From positions 1 to 36,063 of the IMG/VR virus record IMGVR_UViG_3300049732_000389: DNA of 36,063 bases; one strand, given 5' to 3'. This stretch comes from a virus. A program made the translations under genes and the position numbers. Of the stretch, positions 19,016-27,393 are shown piece after piece (positions within the stretch are counted from its first letter, which is position 1; every line of letters begins with the position of its first letter). The notes below the pieces were generated by a model. The model was given only the letters and a program-made list of their open reading frames with translations, was not told the origin of the DNA and did no database searches.

Positions 19016-20988
19016 CAGGGGTGGCGTGCGCCCATGAAGGTCAAGGCGTCGGCGAGGCCCTCGGAAATCTTGCTGACGAGGTCCGTTCCCACCTGCAGCT
19101 CTTTCAGCGCGGCGGCGAGTCCCTGCACGGCCGTGGTGAGCTTCGTCGCGGAGTCGGTGGCCTTCGAGAAATCGTCCGCGATCGTGAGTTCGCCGGCCGC
19201 GTTGCGGACCATCTGGATCGGTCCCATCCCGGCGCCGCCCGTGGCCGGTCCGGCGGGGCGCTCCCCGAGGAGCGCGCGGAGTTGCGCTTCGGGCGATTGC
19301 GCGGCCTGCCGCTCCAGTTGCGGAATGTTCCGGATGGCCTCCAGCTCCTGGGGCGTGACGCTGCCGCCCGCCGCGAACACGTCGCGGGCGGTCTTGGCCT
19401 TCCGGAGTTGCTCGTCCACGTCGAACTGGCCGAGCAGGATGTCGGACGGACGGATGCCGCCGCGCGCGTCGCCGATGGAGAACGGGGCCCGTTGGCCGCC
19501 CCCACCCGGCAGATCCTTGGGCAGATCCTTCAGCCGCGCCAGGAAGGCGTCGAGGGCAGCATTGGCGTCGGCCTGCATCTGGCGCTGTAGATCCGCGATG
19601 GCCTGATAGGCGGTCAACCACGCCTGGCTCATCTTCTCCGCGCCGGCCATGATCTGCTGCTGGTAGGCGAGTTCCTGTTCGGCCGTGATCTGGCCGAGAC
19701 TCCGCTGAATCGCCCGGAACTGCTCTTCCCGCTGCTGGCGCTGCTGGAGCGCCCGCTCGGTGACCTGCTGGACCTGCTCCGCGGTGGAGAGGTTCAGGCG
19801 CGTCGTCTCGAGCGCCTCCTGCTTGCGGATCGCGAGCACGTCTTCTTCGCGGGTCGGGCCGCGGGCGGCGCGGGCCCGCGCATTGGCGGTCTCGCTGATG
19901 GCGCGCAGCTCCGCGTCCCGCACGCGCAGGATGCCCTGGAGTTGCGCCTCGGTGGCCCGCTCGACGGTTCCGAGGCGCTCGGCCTCGGCGGCCTGGCGGC
20001 GGGCCTGCGCCTGCGCCGCGGCCACGCCCAGCTGCTGCTCGGCCTCGATGGTGCGGAGCTCCGATTTGAGCCGCCGCTGCGCGATGGCCTCTTCCATCTC
20101 GCGCTGTTGCTGGGCGGCGGCCTGCGCCCGCTGCTCGCGCCCCTGCTCGGCCTGCTCGCGGAGCATCCCGGCGCGCTCCTCGAACTCCCGGCCGCGCAGG
20201 AACGGCAGGCGCGCGGCGTTGGCCTGCTGCTCGGCGATGCGGCGCTCGAAATTCAACTGCTGCTCGGCGTACTGGAGCCGCCGCGCCGCGGAGGCCTCCG
20301 CTTCGGCCTGCGCCTGCGCGGCCCCGGAGGCGTCGCCCAGACGCCGCAGCTCGCGGGCCCGATCGAGCGCCGCCGCCATGCGGGCGTCCTCGCGCTGGCT
20401 GAGCACGTCCCGCAGGCTGGCGCCGGCCTGGATCTGCTCGCGGAGGATGACGGGCGCGGCGGCCTGCCGCTGGCGCTCCTCCGGATGTCCGGAGATCGCC
20501 TCCGTGGCCATCTGGCGCAGGGTGCCAAGGCGGCTCTGGCCGCGCTGAGCGAGCGTGTCCATCGCCTTGTTGGCCTCGGCGAGCCGCCCGAGGAACGGGG
20601 CGGGATCGAAGCTGTTGAAGGCCTCGCTGAGCTCGCGCTGCTGCTCGGCGGCGCTGTCGGCGGCGTTCGCGTAGGCCGTGACGAGCCCCGTGCCCACCTT
20701 GAGGGCGGCGCCATACTGGCGGGGCACGGCGTCCGCGAGCGAGTTGAGCGTGTCGAGGAAGAGGTCGCCGGCATCCTGCCCGCGTTTCATCCCGCGCACG
20801 AGGTCGTTCATCATGCCGAGCGCGCTGCCCCCGCCGCCGGCGCCGCGCCCCCCGCCGCGCCCGACATTCGCCACGGTGGTCGCGGCGCGCTCGGCCTCGG
20901 CCGTGATCTTCTGCATCGCCGACGTGACGGCCGCGGTCGCCTCGTCGCGGGCGCGGATGACGACTTCGATCGCGGCGGTCGTGGCCAT
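19015..20988 (-). CDS. Tape measure protein
   Basis: A 657-residue, almost wholly helical protein with long Ala/Gln/Arg/Glu coiled coils (residues about 190 to 460). The N-terminus is VVIRARDEATAAVTSAMQKI and a Gly-rich region lies at 45 to 58. It is the standard N-terminal pattern of phage tape measures. At roughly 1.5 angstrom per residue the tail would be about 100 nm. The position just after the tail chaperone and before tail-tip genes agrees. It lacks a recognisable peptidase or lysozyme domain. Confidence 0.85.
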   Translation of the reverse strand: MATTAAIEVVIRARDEATAAVTSAMQKITAEAERAATTVANVGRGGGRGAGGGGSALGMMNDLVRGMKRGQDAGDLFLDTLNSLADAVPRQYGAALKVGTGLVTAYANAADSAAEQQRELSEAFNSFDPAPFLGRLAEANKAMDTLAQRGQSRLGTLRQMATEAISGHPEERQRQAAAPVILREQIQAGASLRDVLSQREDARMAAALDRARELRRLGDASGAAQAQAEAEASAARRLQYAEQQLNFERRIAEQQANAARLPFLRGREFEERAGMLREQAEQGREQRAQAAAQQQREMEEAIAQRRLKSELRTIEAEQQLGVAAAQAQARRQAAEAERLGTVERATEAQLQGILRVRDAELRAISETANARARAARGPTREEDVLAIRKQEALETTRLNLSTAEQVQQVTERALQQRQQREEQFRAIQRSLGQITAEQELAYQQQIMAGAEKMSQAWLTAYQAIADLQRQMQADANAALDAFLARLKDLPKDLPGGGGQRAPFSIGDARGGIRPSDILLGQFDVDEQLRKAKTARDVFAAGGSVTPQELEAIRNIPQLERQAAQSPEAQLRALLGERPAGPATGGAGMGPIQMVRNAAGELTIADDFSKATDSATKLTTAVQGLAAALKELQVGTDLVSKISEGLADALTFMGARHP

Positions 20989-21180
20989 TTACGGCAGATC
21001 GGCCTCGACGGGGACGCCGTCGATCTCCCGCTCCACGGGCGCGCGGACGCGCGGACGCGGGCCCAGCAGGAAGAGGAGTTGCCGCAGGGTCATGGCCTCC
21101 ACGTCTACGGGGCGCCAGCCGAACCGCTCGGCGAGGGCGTGGTAGAGGGCGCCGAAGGTGAAGGGCTCGCCGCGCCCGCT
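20989..21180 (-). CDS. Probable -1 frameshift extension of the tail chaperone
   Basis: In the -1 frame relative to the 131-residue gene, an open frame runs through its 3' end and continues to a TAA at 20989. It encodes GEPFTFGALYHALAERFGWR, then a helix and PVERE...EADLP. This is more protein-like than the Ser/Pro-rich tail of the zero frame. It has no good start of its own; the only ATG (21093) leaves 34 residues. Chaperone genes before tape measure in many phages use a -1 slip to make such an extension. No canonical slippery heptamer was identified, so the exact fusion point and the start given here are approximate. Confidence 0.5.
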   Translation of the reverse strand, partial: SGRGEPFTFGALYHALAERFGWRPVDVEAMTLRQLLFLLGPRPRVRAPVEREIDGVPVEADLP

Positions 21181-21500
21181 GCGCCTTCGGCCGGTCGAGG
21201 AGGGTAGGACGCGGCGATTACCTCGAGGAGCTGCCGCGGCACGAGCGCCTCGACATGCTCTGGCGCGAGCTGCGGGCAGAGCCGCCGCACCACCTCGCGC
21301 CGGTTGGCGAGGAACGCCCCGAAGTCGGCGGCCGGCGGCACGTCGCCCTCGAGATGGTAGACGGCTTCCGCCTCCTTCGCGGGAAGATCCATGAAGCTGA
21401 AGAGCGCCGTCTCGACCGGCTGGCCGTCGATGACGACGGTGATGAGCTCCGGGGTCGGCGCGAAGAGCTTGCGGTCGCGCGCCGCGTTCGCATCGACCAT
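21105..21500 (-). CDS. Tail assembly chaperone
   Basis: A 131-residue protein between tail tube and tape measure, the position of gpG-type chaperones. Residues about 1 to 100 look folded (LITVVIDGQPVETALFSFMD, then EAEAVYHLEGDVPP and VVRRLCPQLAPEHVEALV). The final 30 residues are a low-complexity Ala/Ser/Pro tail, which is what remains when the ribosome does not shift frame. Confidence 0.7.
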   Translation of the reverse strand: MVDANAARDRKLFAPTPELITVVIDGQPVETALFSFMDLPAKEAEAVYHLEGDVPPAADFGAFLANRREVVRRLCPQLAPEHVEALVPRQLLEVIAASYPPRPAEGAAGAASPSPSAPSTTPSPSGSAGAP

Positions 21501-21512
21501 GCCGGCCGCCTC

Positions 21513-22511
21513 CTACTTGTAGACGAGCTTGAAATCCGTGTTCGGCGCGTCGCGCAGCGTGGCGCGAATGCGCAATCCGCGCGTGGCCACGCCGTCGCGA
21601 TCCGTCCAGTCGGCGCCGATGATCTGCCCGCCGGGCGAGTCGTCCGCCGCCACGTGAAACTCGACCATGTTGCCCACCGTCTGCCCGAGCACCCAGCCGA
21701 CCTCTTGCAGCGGATCGGCGTCCTCCATCGAGTCCCAGATGCCCGAGTCGTCCTCGCGGTCCATCTGCGGGTCGGCCTCCACCATGGGCTCGCGGTCGGA
21801 GATCATGAATCCCGAGGAGCCGCTGGTGTGGTTGGCGCAGGGAACGCGGCTCATGGCGTTGCCCATGTCGAAGGACAGCGTGTCCACGCAGGGCCCGTAC
21901 TCGCCCAGGTGGAAGTTCGCGGACCGGAGCGTCGGCAGCGCGGGATCGGGCTTGATCGCCGGCTGCACGTAGGCGATGTCCTTTTCCTCCTCAAGCGTGC
22001 CCTGGAACGTGAAGGCATAGCGCATGGGCCCGCCGGCGCGCCCGGTCGCGCGCCACGAGCCGCAGCACCCGACGAGCTGCGCGGAGACGGCGTTGCCGCC
22101 GGGAATCTCCTGCACGACGTAGATCGTGACGGACTCGTGCACGTCGGTCGGGACGTACGCGAGGGTGCCGGCCACCAGGGTCACGCCGAGGCCGCAGGCG
22201 CGCAGCGGGAGATCGGCCTCGGGCCGCTCGCTGCCCGTCCATGCGGTGCCGCCGGCCTTGCCGCGAATGAACATGTCGAAGGTCACCGTGCCCGTCCGCG
22301 TCCCGATGGCCGAGCGGAGGCGTCCCAGCGCGCCCGCCGTCGCGAGGTTCGGAATCTCCTCGATCTGCGGCGAGAAGCGGATCGAGTCCGACACCGCCTG
22401 GATCACGTCGGTCAGGACGTAGGTATCGGCGATGGCATCGACGCCATAGGTCGCCTCGACCTTCATGACGATCTGCTGCTTGGCCTTGCGCGGCGTGATG
22501 ATCTGCGCCAT
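21513..22511 (-). CDS. Major tail tube protein
   Basis: A 332-residue beta-rich protein starting MAQIITPRKAKQQIVMKVEA. The early region (IRFSPQIEEIPNLATAGALG) and repeated strands such as TGTVTFDMFIRGKAG and MRYAFTFQGTLEEEKDIAYV are typical of siphophage tube proteins of the type that stack as rings. It has the expected place between tail-terminator and chaperone genes. A probable Ig-like or decoration segment could account for its larger than usual length. Confidence 0.75.
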   Translation of the reverse strand: MAQIITPRKAKQQIVMKVEATYGVDAIADTYVLTDVIQAVSDSIRFSPQIEEIPNLATAGALGRLRSAIGTRTGTVTFDMFIRGKAGGTAWTGSERPEADLPLRACGLGVTLVAGTLAYVPTDVHESVTIYVVQEIPGGNAVSAQLVGCCGSWRATGRAGGPMRYAFTFQGTLEEEKDIAYVQPAIKPDPALPTLRSANFHLGEYGPCVDTLSFDMGNAMSRVPCANHTSGSSGFMISDREPMVEADPQMDREDDSGIWDSMEDADPLQEVGWVLGQTVGNMVEFHVAADDSPGGQIIGADWTDRDGVATRGLRIRATLRDAPNTDFKLVYK

Positions 22512-22538
22512 GGAAACGCTCCTCCTCCGTCGCGGCGC

Positions 22539-23030
22539 TCAGGCCGCCAGCACCTCGTCGTCCAGCACCGCCTCGATGGCCATCGCGAAGACGCCCACGG
22601 GCTCGTCGGCCCCCTGGTCCGTCTCCTCGGGCCGGGAAAAGTCGAAATTGCGGATAGAGCCGCGCGGCATCGGCGCCCGCGCGAGGGTGAGAAACACGTC
22701 ATAGCGCAGGCGCTCGAGCCAGAGCGAGCGCGTCGCGCCGTCGCTGCCGATCACGTAGCCGTACACCATGATCCCGAAGTGATCGACGTAGCGCCCGACG
22801 CCGCCGGTGGACCCGAACTCGCGGCGCGACCCGGAGGCGTCGATCACGCAGAGACGCGGGAACTCCGCGCGCTGCGCCGGCACCACGAAGCGCCGCTCCA
22901 CCGTGATCGGGTTCGGGTAGGTCTGCTCGGCCGGCGTCATCGTGGGCTCGGCCCAGAACCGGGGGCCCGTCATGGTGCGCAGCAGCGTCACCACCTCGGC
23001 GAGCGCCTGCTCCCGCGGCGCCTCGGCCAT
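22539..23030 (-). CDS. Tail terminator-like protein
   Basis: A 163-residue protein between the gp10-like protein and the tail tube, the usual slot for the tail terminator. An N-terminal helix (ALAEVVTLLRTMTG) is followed by alternating strands (VERRFVVPAQRAEFPRLCVI and HFGIMVYGYVIG) and a closing helix/strand. Function by position and fold impression only. The start overlaps the upstream stop by one base. Confidence 0.6.
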   Translation of the reverse strand: MAEAPREQALAEVVTLLRTMTGPRFWAEPTMTPAEQTYPNPITVERRFVVPAQRAEFPRLCVIDASGSRREFGSTGGVGRYVDHFGIMVYGYVIGSDGATRSLWLERLRYDVFLTLARAPMPRGSIRNFDFSRPEETDQGADEPVGVFAMAIEAVLDDEVLAA

Positions 23031-23566
23031 CAGGCCGGGGTCCCGCCGCCGAACACGGCCCCGGCCCAGCGGCGCGTCTCCTGCTCGAAGCGCTGGAGGA
23101 TGGCGGGCTCGCTGTCCACGGCGGCGCGCCGCATCCAGAAGCGCGGTCGGAGGCCCGGATGGTCGACGACGTGGCGGAAGACGCGCGGGCCGCCCGGCGG
23201 CCCCAGCGCGAGGGCGCGCGGGCCTCGCGCCCGACGGCGCACCGCGATCCGGTGCCGGGCGGTGCCGAACTCGAGGAACCGCCCGTAGTAGGTCTCCGTC
23301 CGCACGTAGCCGACCGTGCCCTTCCCGGGCGACGCGACGACGACGGTGGCCAGCGAGCCGGCCAGCGGCCCGTAGCCGGGCGCGTTCTTCTTCCGGGGGC
23401 GGCCCGTGGGCGTCACGATGCCGCCCGACACGTTGGCCTCCCCGGCGGCGCGCACCCGCGCCACGGCGGCCTCCATGGCCGTCTTGAGGTACGGGTCGAG
23501 CGGCGCGGGCCGCATGAGCGCCGGGTCCGGCGTCACGAGAATCTGGATGGGGGCGTCGTCGGCCAT
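23030..23566 (-). CDS. HK97 gp10-like tail completion protein
   Basis: A 178-residue protein. The characteristic pattern YYGRFLEFGTARHRIA in mid-sequence followed by HPGLRPRFWMRRAA near the C-terminus identifies the HK97 gp10 family, which forms the head-tail joining or tail-completion ring. The ATG at 23566 is 7 bases after the upstream stop. In-frame sequence further upstream belongs to the shadow of that gene. Confidence 0.8.
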   Translation of the reverse strand: MADDAPIQILVTPDPALMRPAPLDPYLKTAMEAAVARVRAAGEANVSGGIVTPTGRPRKKNAPGYGPLAGSLATVVVASPGKGTVGYVRTETYYGRFLEFGTARHRIAVRRRARGPRALALGPPGGPRVFRHVVDHPGLRPRFWMRRAAVDSEPAILQRFEQETRRWAGAVFGGGTPA

Positions 23567-23573
23567 GGGGCGG

Positions 23574-24335
23574 TCACACGAACTGCGGGCGCTTGCCGCT
23601 GAAGGTCTGGAGCGCCCCGTAGGGCACCCAGCGCGGGATTTCAAAGGTGGGCCCGCCGCCGGGCTGCGCGATGGACACGATCTCGGCCGTGCCCTGCTGC
23701 TGGTTCCGGTGCCACGCCTTGACCGTCTCGAGGACGGCCACGCGCACGTCGCCCGGCAGCTGGTTCGGTCCGTCCTCCGGGACGCAGTCAAATCCCCCCG
23801 TGTACGTGACGAGGATGGGCTGGGGATCGCCGCTGGCGTGGCCCCCGTATCCCCCCCCGCCACACCCGCAGGCACAGCGCAGCCAGGCCCCGCTGCCGCC
23901 CCACGTGCCCCCGCCGCCGTCCCAGCCCCCCGGGCGCCAGAGGGCATCCGGGCACCAGGGGGAGCCGGGGACGGAGGCGTGCACGAGGACATCGAAGGTT
24001 CCGCGCGGGCCGTCGCTCTCCTGCGTCCACACCGTCTGCACGGCATCGGCGAGCGTACAGGCCACCGGCGCCGACACGTCGATCGGCACCCGGAGCAGGC
24101 GCAGGAGATGCGGCCCGCGCGGCAGCGACAGCCGGACCGTCTCGGTCTTGCGCGCCATCGGGCGCGCGTAGCTCTCGACGAACTGCGACACCCAGTTGAT
24201 CGCGTCCACCAGCCGCTGGTCCTCCTCGGCGAGGTCCGACGGCGTGGTGGGGCGCGCCACGCCCAGATGCGCCTTGACCTCCTCGAGGCTCACGAGGGCG
24301 TTCGCCGCAAGAAGCGCGTCCAGCGCGATCGTCAT
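23574..24335 (-). CDS. Head-tail connector protein with Gly/Cys-rich insert
   Basis: A 253-residue protein. The N-terminus (VSLEEVKAHLGVARPTTPSD, then LVDAINWVSQFVESYARP) and C-terminus (LPGDVRVAVLETVKAWHRNQ) match the gp6-type connector pattern. Between them, residues about 134 to 170 are an extraordinary insert rich in Gly, Trp and Cys (RPGGWDGGGGTWGG, then CACGCGGGGYGG). Connectors of this family are usually about 100 to 200 residues, so the insert explains the extra length. Confidence 0.75.
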   Translation of the reverse strand: MTIALDALLAANALVSLEEVKAHLGVARPTTPSDLAEEDQRLVDAINWVSQFVESYARPMARKTETVRLSLPRGPHLLRLLRVPIDVSAPVACTLADAVQTVWTQESDGPRGTFDVLVHASVPGSPWCPDALWRPGGWDGGGGTWGGSGAWLRCACGCGGGGYGGHASGDPQPILVTYTGGFDCVPEDGPNQLPGDVRVAVLETVKAWHRNQQQGTAEIVSIAQPGGGPTFEIPRWVPYGALQTFSGKRPQFV

Positions 24336-24341
24336 CGACGG

Positions 24342-24737
24342 TTACTTCTTGGCCGCTCCGGCCGCTCCCGGCGGCTGCGGCTTGCCGCCGCCCATCGGGA
24401 AATATCCCCATCCGTACTCCGGATGCCAGCCCCACCCACCGCCCGGCGGGGGCGGCTTCGGCTCGCCGGGGTTGCTGGGCGGATCGGGCGGGATCGGCGG
24501 CAGCGGATGCCCCGCCACCGGCGGGTAGCCTGGCCGGTCGGGGAAGTCGATGCCCGGCGGCCCCCAGATCGGGTGAATCGGTGCGCCCGGGGGGCCACCA
24601 CCCGGGGGCGGGAAGATCGGCCCGCCGCCCACCGACAGGTCGGTGTAGCTCATCTCGCCCAGAAACGTGGCCGCGCGCCCCGCTTTCATCGCGTGGTCCC
24701 AGATCACGCCGTTGATCATCACCGGAATGCTCGCCAT
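24342..24737 (-). CDS. Pro/Gly-rich structural protein
   Basis: A 131-residue protein. After a short folded start (MASIPVMINGVIWDHAMKAG), residues about 38 to 120 are Pro/Gly-rich with repeated motifs: GPIFPPPG, HPIWGPPGIDFPD and HPEYGWGYFPMGG. Such extended proteins occur downstream of the capsid gene in many siphophages and may decorate the head. The function is unproven. The frame is credible because of periodic aromatic-Pro motifs rather than random low complexity. Confidence 0.65.
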   Translation of the reverse strand: MASIPVMINGVIWDHAMKAGRAATFLGEMSYTDLSVGGGPIFPPPGGGPPGAPIHPIWGPPGIDFPDRPGYPPVAGHPLPPIPPDPPSNPGEPKPPPPGGGWGWHPEYGWGYFPMGGGKPQPPGAAGAAKK

Positions 24738-24754
24738 AGGCTCCTCCTCCCTCC

Positions 24755-24910
24755 TTACGAGGGTGGGTGTGAAGTGGACGGGGGCGCGGGCGGGGGATCG
24801 TGCGGCCCGTGGTCGTGCGCGTCCGTGAGCCGGCGCACGAGATAGCCGCCGACGCCCGCGAGGGCGACAGCGAGCCCGACGAGCAGCGCGCAGGACTCGC
24901 TGCCGCCCAT
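24755..24910 (-). CDS. Small membrane-anchored protein
   Basis: A 51-residue protein: one hydrophobic segment (ALLVGLAVALAGVGGYL, residues 8 to 24), basic residues RR, then a His/Pro-rich hydrophilic tail. It starts 10 bases after the capsid stop. The N-out, single-span pattern with a soluble tail fits a small holin, antiholin or membrane anchor, but structural-gene placement makes the role unclear. Confidence 0.5.
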   Translation of the reverse strand: MGGSESCALLVGLAVALAGVGGYLVRRLTDAHDHGPHDPPPAPPSTSHPPS

Positions 24911-24920
24911 GGCCGCGCCT

Positions 24921-26171
24921 TTACGGCGCGGCGGGCAGCACCGGCAACCCGGTGACGAGCCCGAACGCCTGCGGCCGGTAGACCACGAGCGCCGCGCGCA
25001 CCTCCGCGCGAATCGCCGTCATGTTCTTTACGAAGAAGTCGTCGTGGCTGTTGGTGGCCTGGACGGAGACGCCCCCCTTGCGGAACAGCTGCCCGCCCAT
25101 GGCATACGCGCCGACGATGGCGGTGCCGTCCACGACCTCGGGCGTCGTCTGCACGCGGAGGCCCCAGATGCGTGGCTCGACGCCCGACGCCCAGGCGGCC
25201 GGGCCCGCGAGATAGCCGCCGGCCGTCGAGGTCTCCGTCATCACGCCCACCCACGTCGAGGGCGACATGACGACGGCGTCGGGCCGCAGCCGGGAGGTCT
25301 GGTAGATCTGGGCGGCCTGCGTCGCGATGGCGGCCGCCGCCGCGCCGGTGCCCGTGCCCATGGGCAGCGTCGGCGTCTTGCCCGGCAGCGCGATCAGGCC
25401 CATCATCTGGCCGCCCGCGCCGCTGCCGTTGATGAGCTGGTCCTGGAGCTTCTCCACGACGCCGTTCAGCATCTGCGCGTCGATAAACGACCGCAGCCCG
25501 GCCACGTCCTCGAGGAACTCGTCGACGACGGGAATCCAGTGGGCGATCTTCACGAGCCCCTGCTGCTTGAGTTCGAAGGTCTTGTGCGATTCGGGCTTGG
25601 CCGCGCCCGGGGCGACGACATCGGCGTTGTTCGTCCAGAGCGTCTCCTGCAGGTACTGGATCATCCCGCCGTCCATCGTGCCCTGCGCGAACAGGTCGGC
25701 CACGCCCCAGTCGGTCGGGTACGGCAGGAACGGCTGGATGGCGGTGCCGCCCGGAATCAGCGTGCCGGGCGGGTTGACGGTGACGCTCGCCTCGAGCTCG
25801 ACGGTGGGCGTGGCCCACTGGCCCGAGCGCGGCATCCGGCGCAGCGAGGCGTAGATGTCCGTCTCGACGAACTGCGCGCCGAGCGACTTCGACGGCGGCG
25901 CCGCCGAGCCGTGGTGCCCGTGGCCGTTCGTGCCGGCGGGCGGCGCGGCCGGCGGCGGCGGCTGGAACCCCTTCACGGACGCGAGCAGCTCGGCGAAGCC
26001 CTCGCCCCGGCGGCGCTTCTGATCGAGCGCCTGCATCCGGCCGAACAGCGCGTCTTTCTCGGCGCTCTCCTCGGGCGTGAAGTCGCGGTCCTCGCGCTCC
26101 GCGAGCGCCACCAGCGCTTGGACCCGCTCGTTGGCCTCGCGCATCTCGTCCTGTACCGTGCGAATGTTCAT
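24921..26171 (-). CDS. HK97-fold major capsid protein
   Basis: A 416-residue protein starting MNIRTVQDEMREANERVQAL. The first about 70 residues are a charged coiled coil, the delta or scaffold domain that the prohead protease normally removes. A Pro/Gly/His linker follows (about 80 to 100), and then the HK97 core with DIYASLRRMPRSG, the E-loop and spine-like LKQQGLVKIAHWIPVVDEFL, and the C-terminal A-domain VKNMTAIRAEVRAALVVYRP. The ATG at 26171 has an AGAGGA ribosome site; an upstream in-frame extension lies over the protease gene. Confidence 0.9.
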   Translation of the reverse strand: MNIRTVQDEMREANERVQALVALAEREDRDFTPEESAEKDALFGRMQALDQKRRRGEGFAELLASVKGFQPPPPAAPPAGTNGHGHHGSAAPPSKSLGAQFVETDIYASLRRMPRSGQWATPTVELEASVTVNPPGTLIPGGTAIQPFLPYPTDWGVADLFAQGTMDGGMIQYLQETLWTNNADVVAPGAAKPESHKTFELKQQGLVKIAHWIPVVDEFLEDVAGLRSFIDAQMLNGVVEKLQDQLINGSGAGGQMMGLIALPGKTPTLPMGTGTGAAAAAIATQAAQIYQTSRLRPDAVVMSPSTWVGVMTETSTAGGYLAGPAAWASGVEPRIWGLRVQTTPEVVDGTAIVGAYAMGGQLFRKGGVSVQATNSHDDFFVKNMTAIRAEVRAALVVYRPQAFGLVTGLPVLPAAP

Positions 26172-26184
26172 GGCCGTCCTCTTT

Positions 26185-26976
26185 TCACTCCTTCTGCGCG
26201 GGTGCCCCAGCACCCGCCAGGAGCTCGAATCCGTGGGCAGCAATCCGCGCGTACTCCCGTGCGCGGGGTGACGGTCGGGGGGGTGGCGGCGCCGGGGCCG
26301 CCGGCGGCCGGCGGAAGCCCGAGAGGTCGAAGGCGGCCCAGGCCGCCGCCGCCTCGTCGGGCAGCGCGCCCGCGTCGATCGTGTCGATGAGCCGGGCCTC
26401 GCGCGCGTCCGATGCGGAGAACCACGTCTCGTCGTACATCCAATGCCGGATCTGCGTGCGGTCGGCGCCGCGCCGCGCGTACACGTCGGCCATCAGGCCG
26501 GCGGTCTTGTCGAGGAGCTCGGCCATGTGGCGCATGTCGCCGGCCGGCCCCATCACGAGCGCGTGCGGCTCGTGGATCATCAGGAGCGACGCGGCGGCCA
26601 TGGAGAGCGACGCGCCGCCCATCGCGATGACGCTCGCGATGGAGGCGGCGAGGCCCTCGACGTGGACGGCCACGGGCGCGGGGTGGTGCTGGAAGGTGTT
26701 GTAAATCGCCAACCCGTCGAAGACATCGCCGCCCGACGAGTTGAGATGCACGCGGAGCGGCCGGGCGCCGAGGCTCCGGAGCTCGGCCACCACCGCGCCG
26801 GCCTCGATGCCGGGCCACCCGATCACGTCGTACAGGTACAGGTCCGCGGGCGCGCCCGCGGCGGACGCCTCCGCGCGCAGGCGCCACCGGGGCGCCGTCG
26901 TGCGCTCCGGGCGCCGGGCCTGCCCCCGCACGCGCTGGCCCTCTGCGATCACCTCGCCGAGCTCGCTATGGGTCAT
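26185..26976 (-). CDS. ClpP-like prohead protease (S14)
   Basis: A 263-residue protein with the ClpP fold seen in phage head maturation proteases. HLNSSGGDVFDGLAIYN (77 to 93) is followed by GLAASIASVIAMGG with nucleophile S112, and LLMIHEPHA with H135; the helix containing DMRHMAELLDKTAGLMADVY and LID near 197 complete the pattern. It sits directly upstream of the capsid gene. A Pro-rich tail (about 222 to 240) precedes a short helix. Confidence 0.92.
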   Translation of the reverse strand: MTHSELGEVIAEGQRVRGQARRPERTTAPRWRLRAEASAAGAPADLYLYDVIGWPGIEAGAVVAELRSLGARPLRVHLNSSGGDVFDGLAIYNTFQHHPAPVAVHVEGLAASIASVIAMGGASLSMAAASLLMIHEPHALVMGPAGDMRHMAELLDKTAGLMADVYARRGADRTQIRHWMYDETWFSASDAREARLIDTIDAGALPDEAAAAWAAFDLSGFRRPPAAPAPPPPRPSPRAREYARIAAHGFELLAGAGAPAQKE

Positions 26977-26980
26977 CTCG

Positions 26981-27391
26981 TCATCCCTCCCGTCCCGTGA
27001 GCAGCAGCAGCAGGTCGTCGTCCTCCGGGATCAGCACGTCGCGGACGTAGTCCAGGTGGTGCGCCGACACGCGCAGGGTCGGGGCGAGCTCGACCACGAG
27101 CGGGGCGCGATACCGGACGGGCCGGGGCGCGGCGCGCGTCGCCGTCCCCGGCAGCCCGACGGTGACGACGACCGCGAGATCGAACGCGGTGCGCCAGCGG
27201 TTCGGGAACACCCAGACGCCGCCGCCCGTGAACTGGCCGCTGCCGGCCACCGGCAGGAAGCGCGCCGCCAGATCGAGCGTGACGACGGCGGCGACCGCGA
27301 GCGTCGCGGCGGCGGGGCCGGCCGCCCCGGGCGCCGCGCCCCAATACGCGCGCGTCCAATACCCGGCGGACCAGTAGGAGGACGCCCACAT
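26981..27391 (-). CDS. Hypothetical structural protein
   Basis: A 136-residue protein starting MWASSYWSAGYWTRAYWG, a short aromatic repeat found at the start of some phage head-region proteins. An Ala-rich segment follows, then beta-rich sequence (AFDLAVVVTVGLPG, APLVVELAPTLRVS). It is preferred over the overlapping alternative frame because of its aromatic N-terminus and ordered strands. The role is unknown. Confidence 0.6.
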   Translation of the reverse strand: MWASSYWSAGYWTRAYWGAAPGAAGPAAATLAVAAVVTLDLAARFLPVAGSGQFTGGGVWVFPNRWRTAFDLAVVVTVGLPGTATRAAPRPVRYRAPLVVELAPTLRVSAHHLDYVRDVLIPEDDDLLLLLTGREG

Positions 27392-27393
27392 GA

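Noticed and set aside
21105-21200. CCCTTCA as the slippery site of the tail chaperone
   Set aside because: The A-site pairing after a -1 slip would be poor; it does not match X XXY YYZ. The site is left unassigned.
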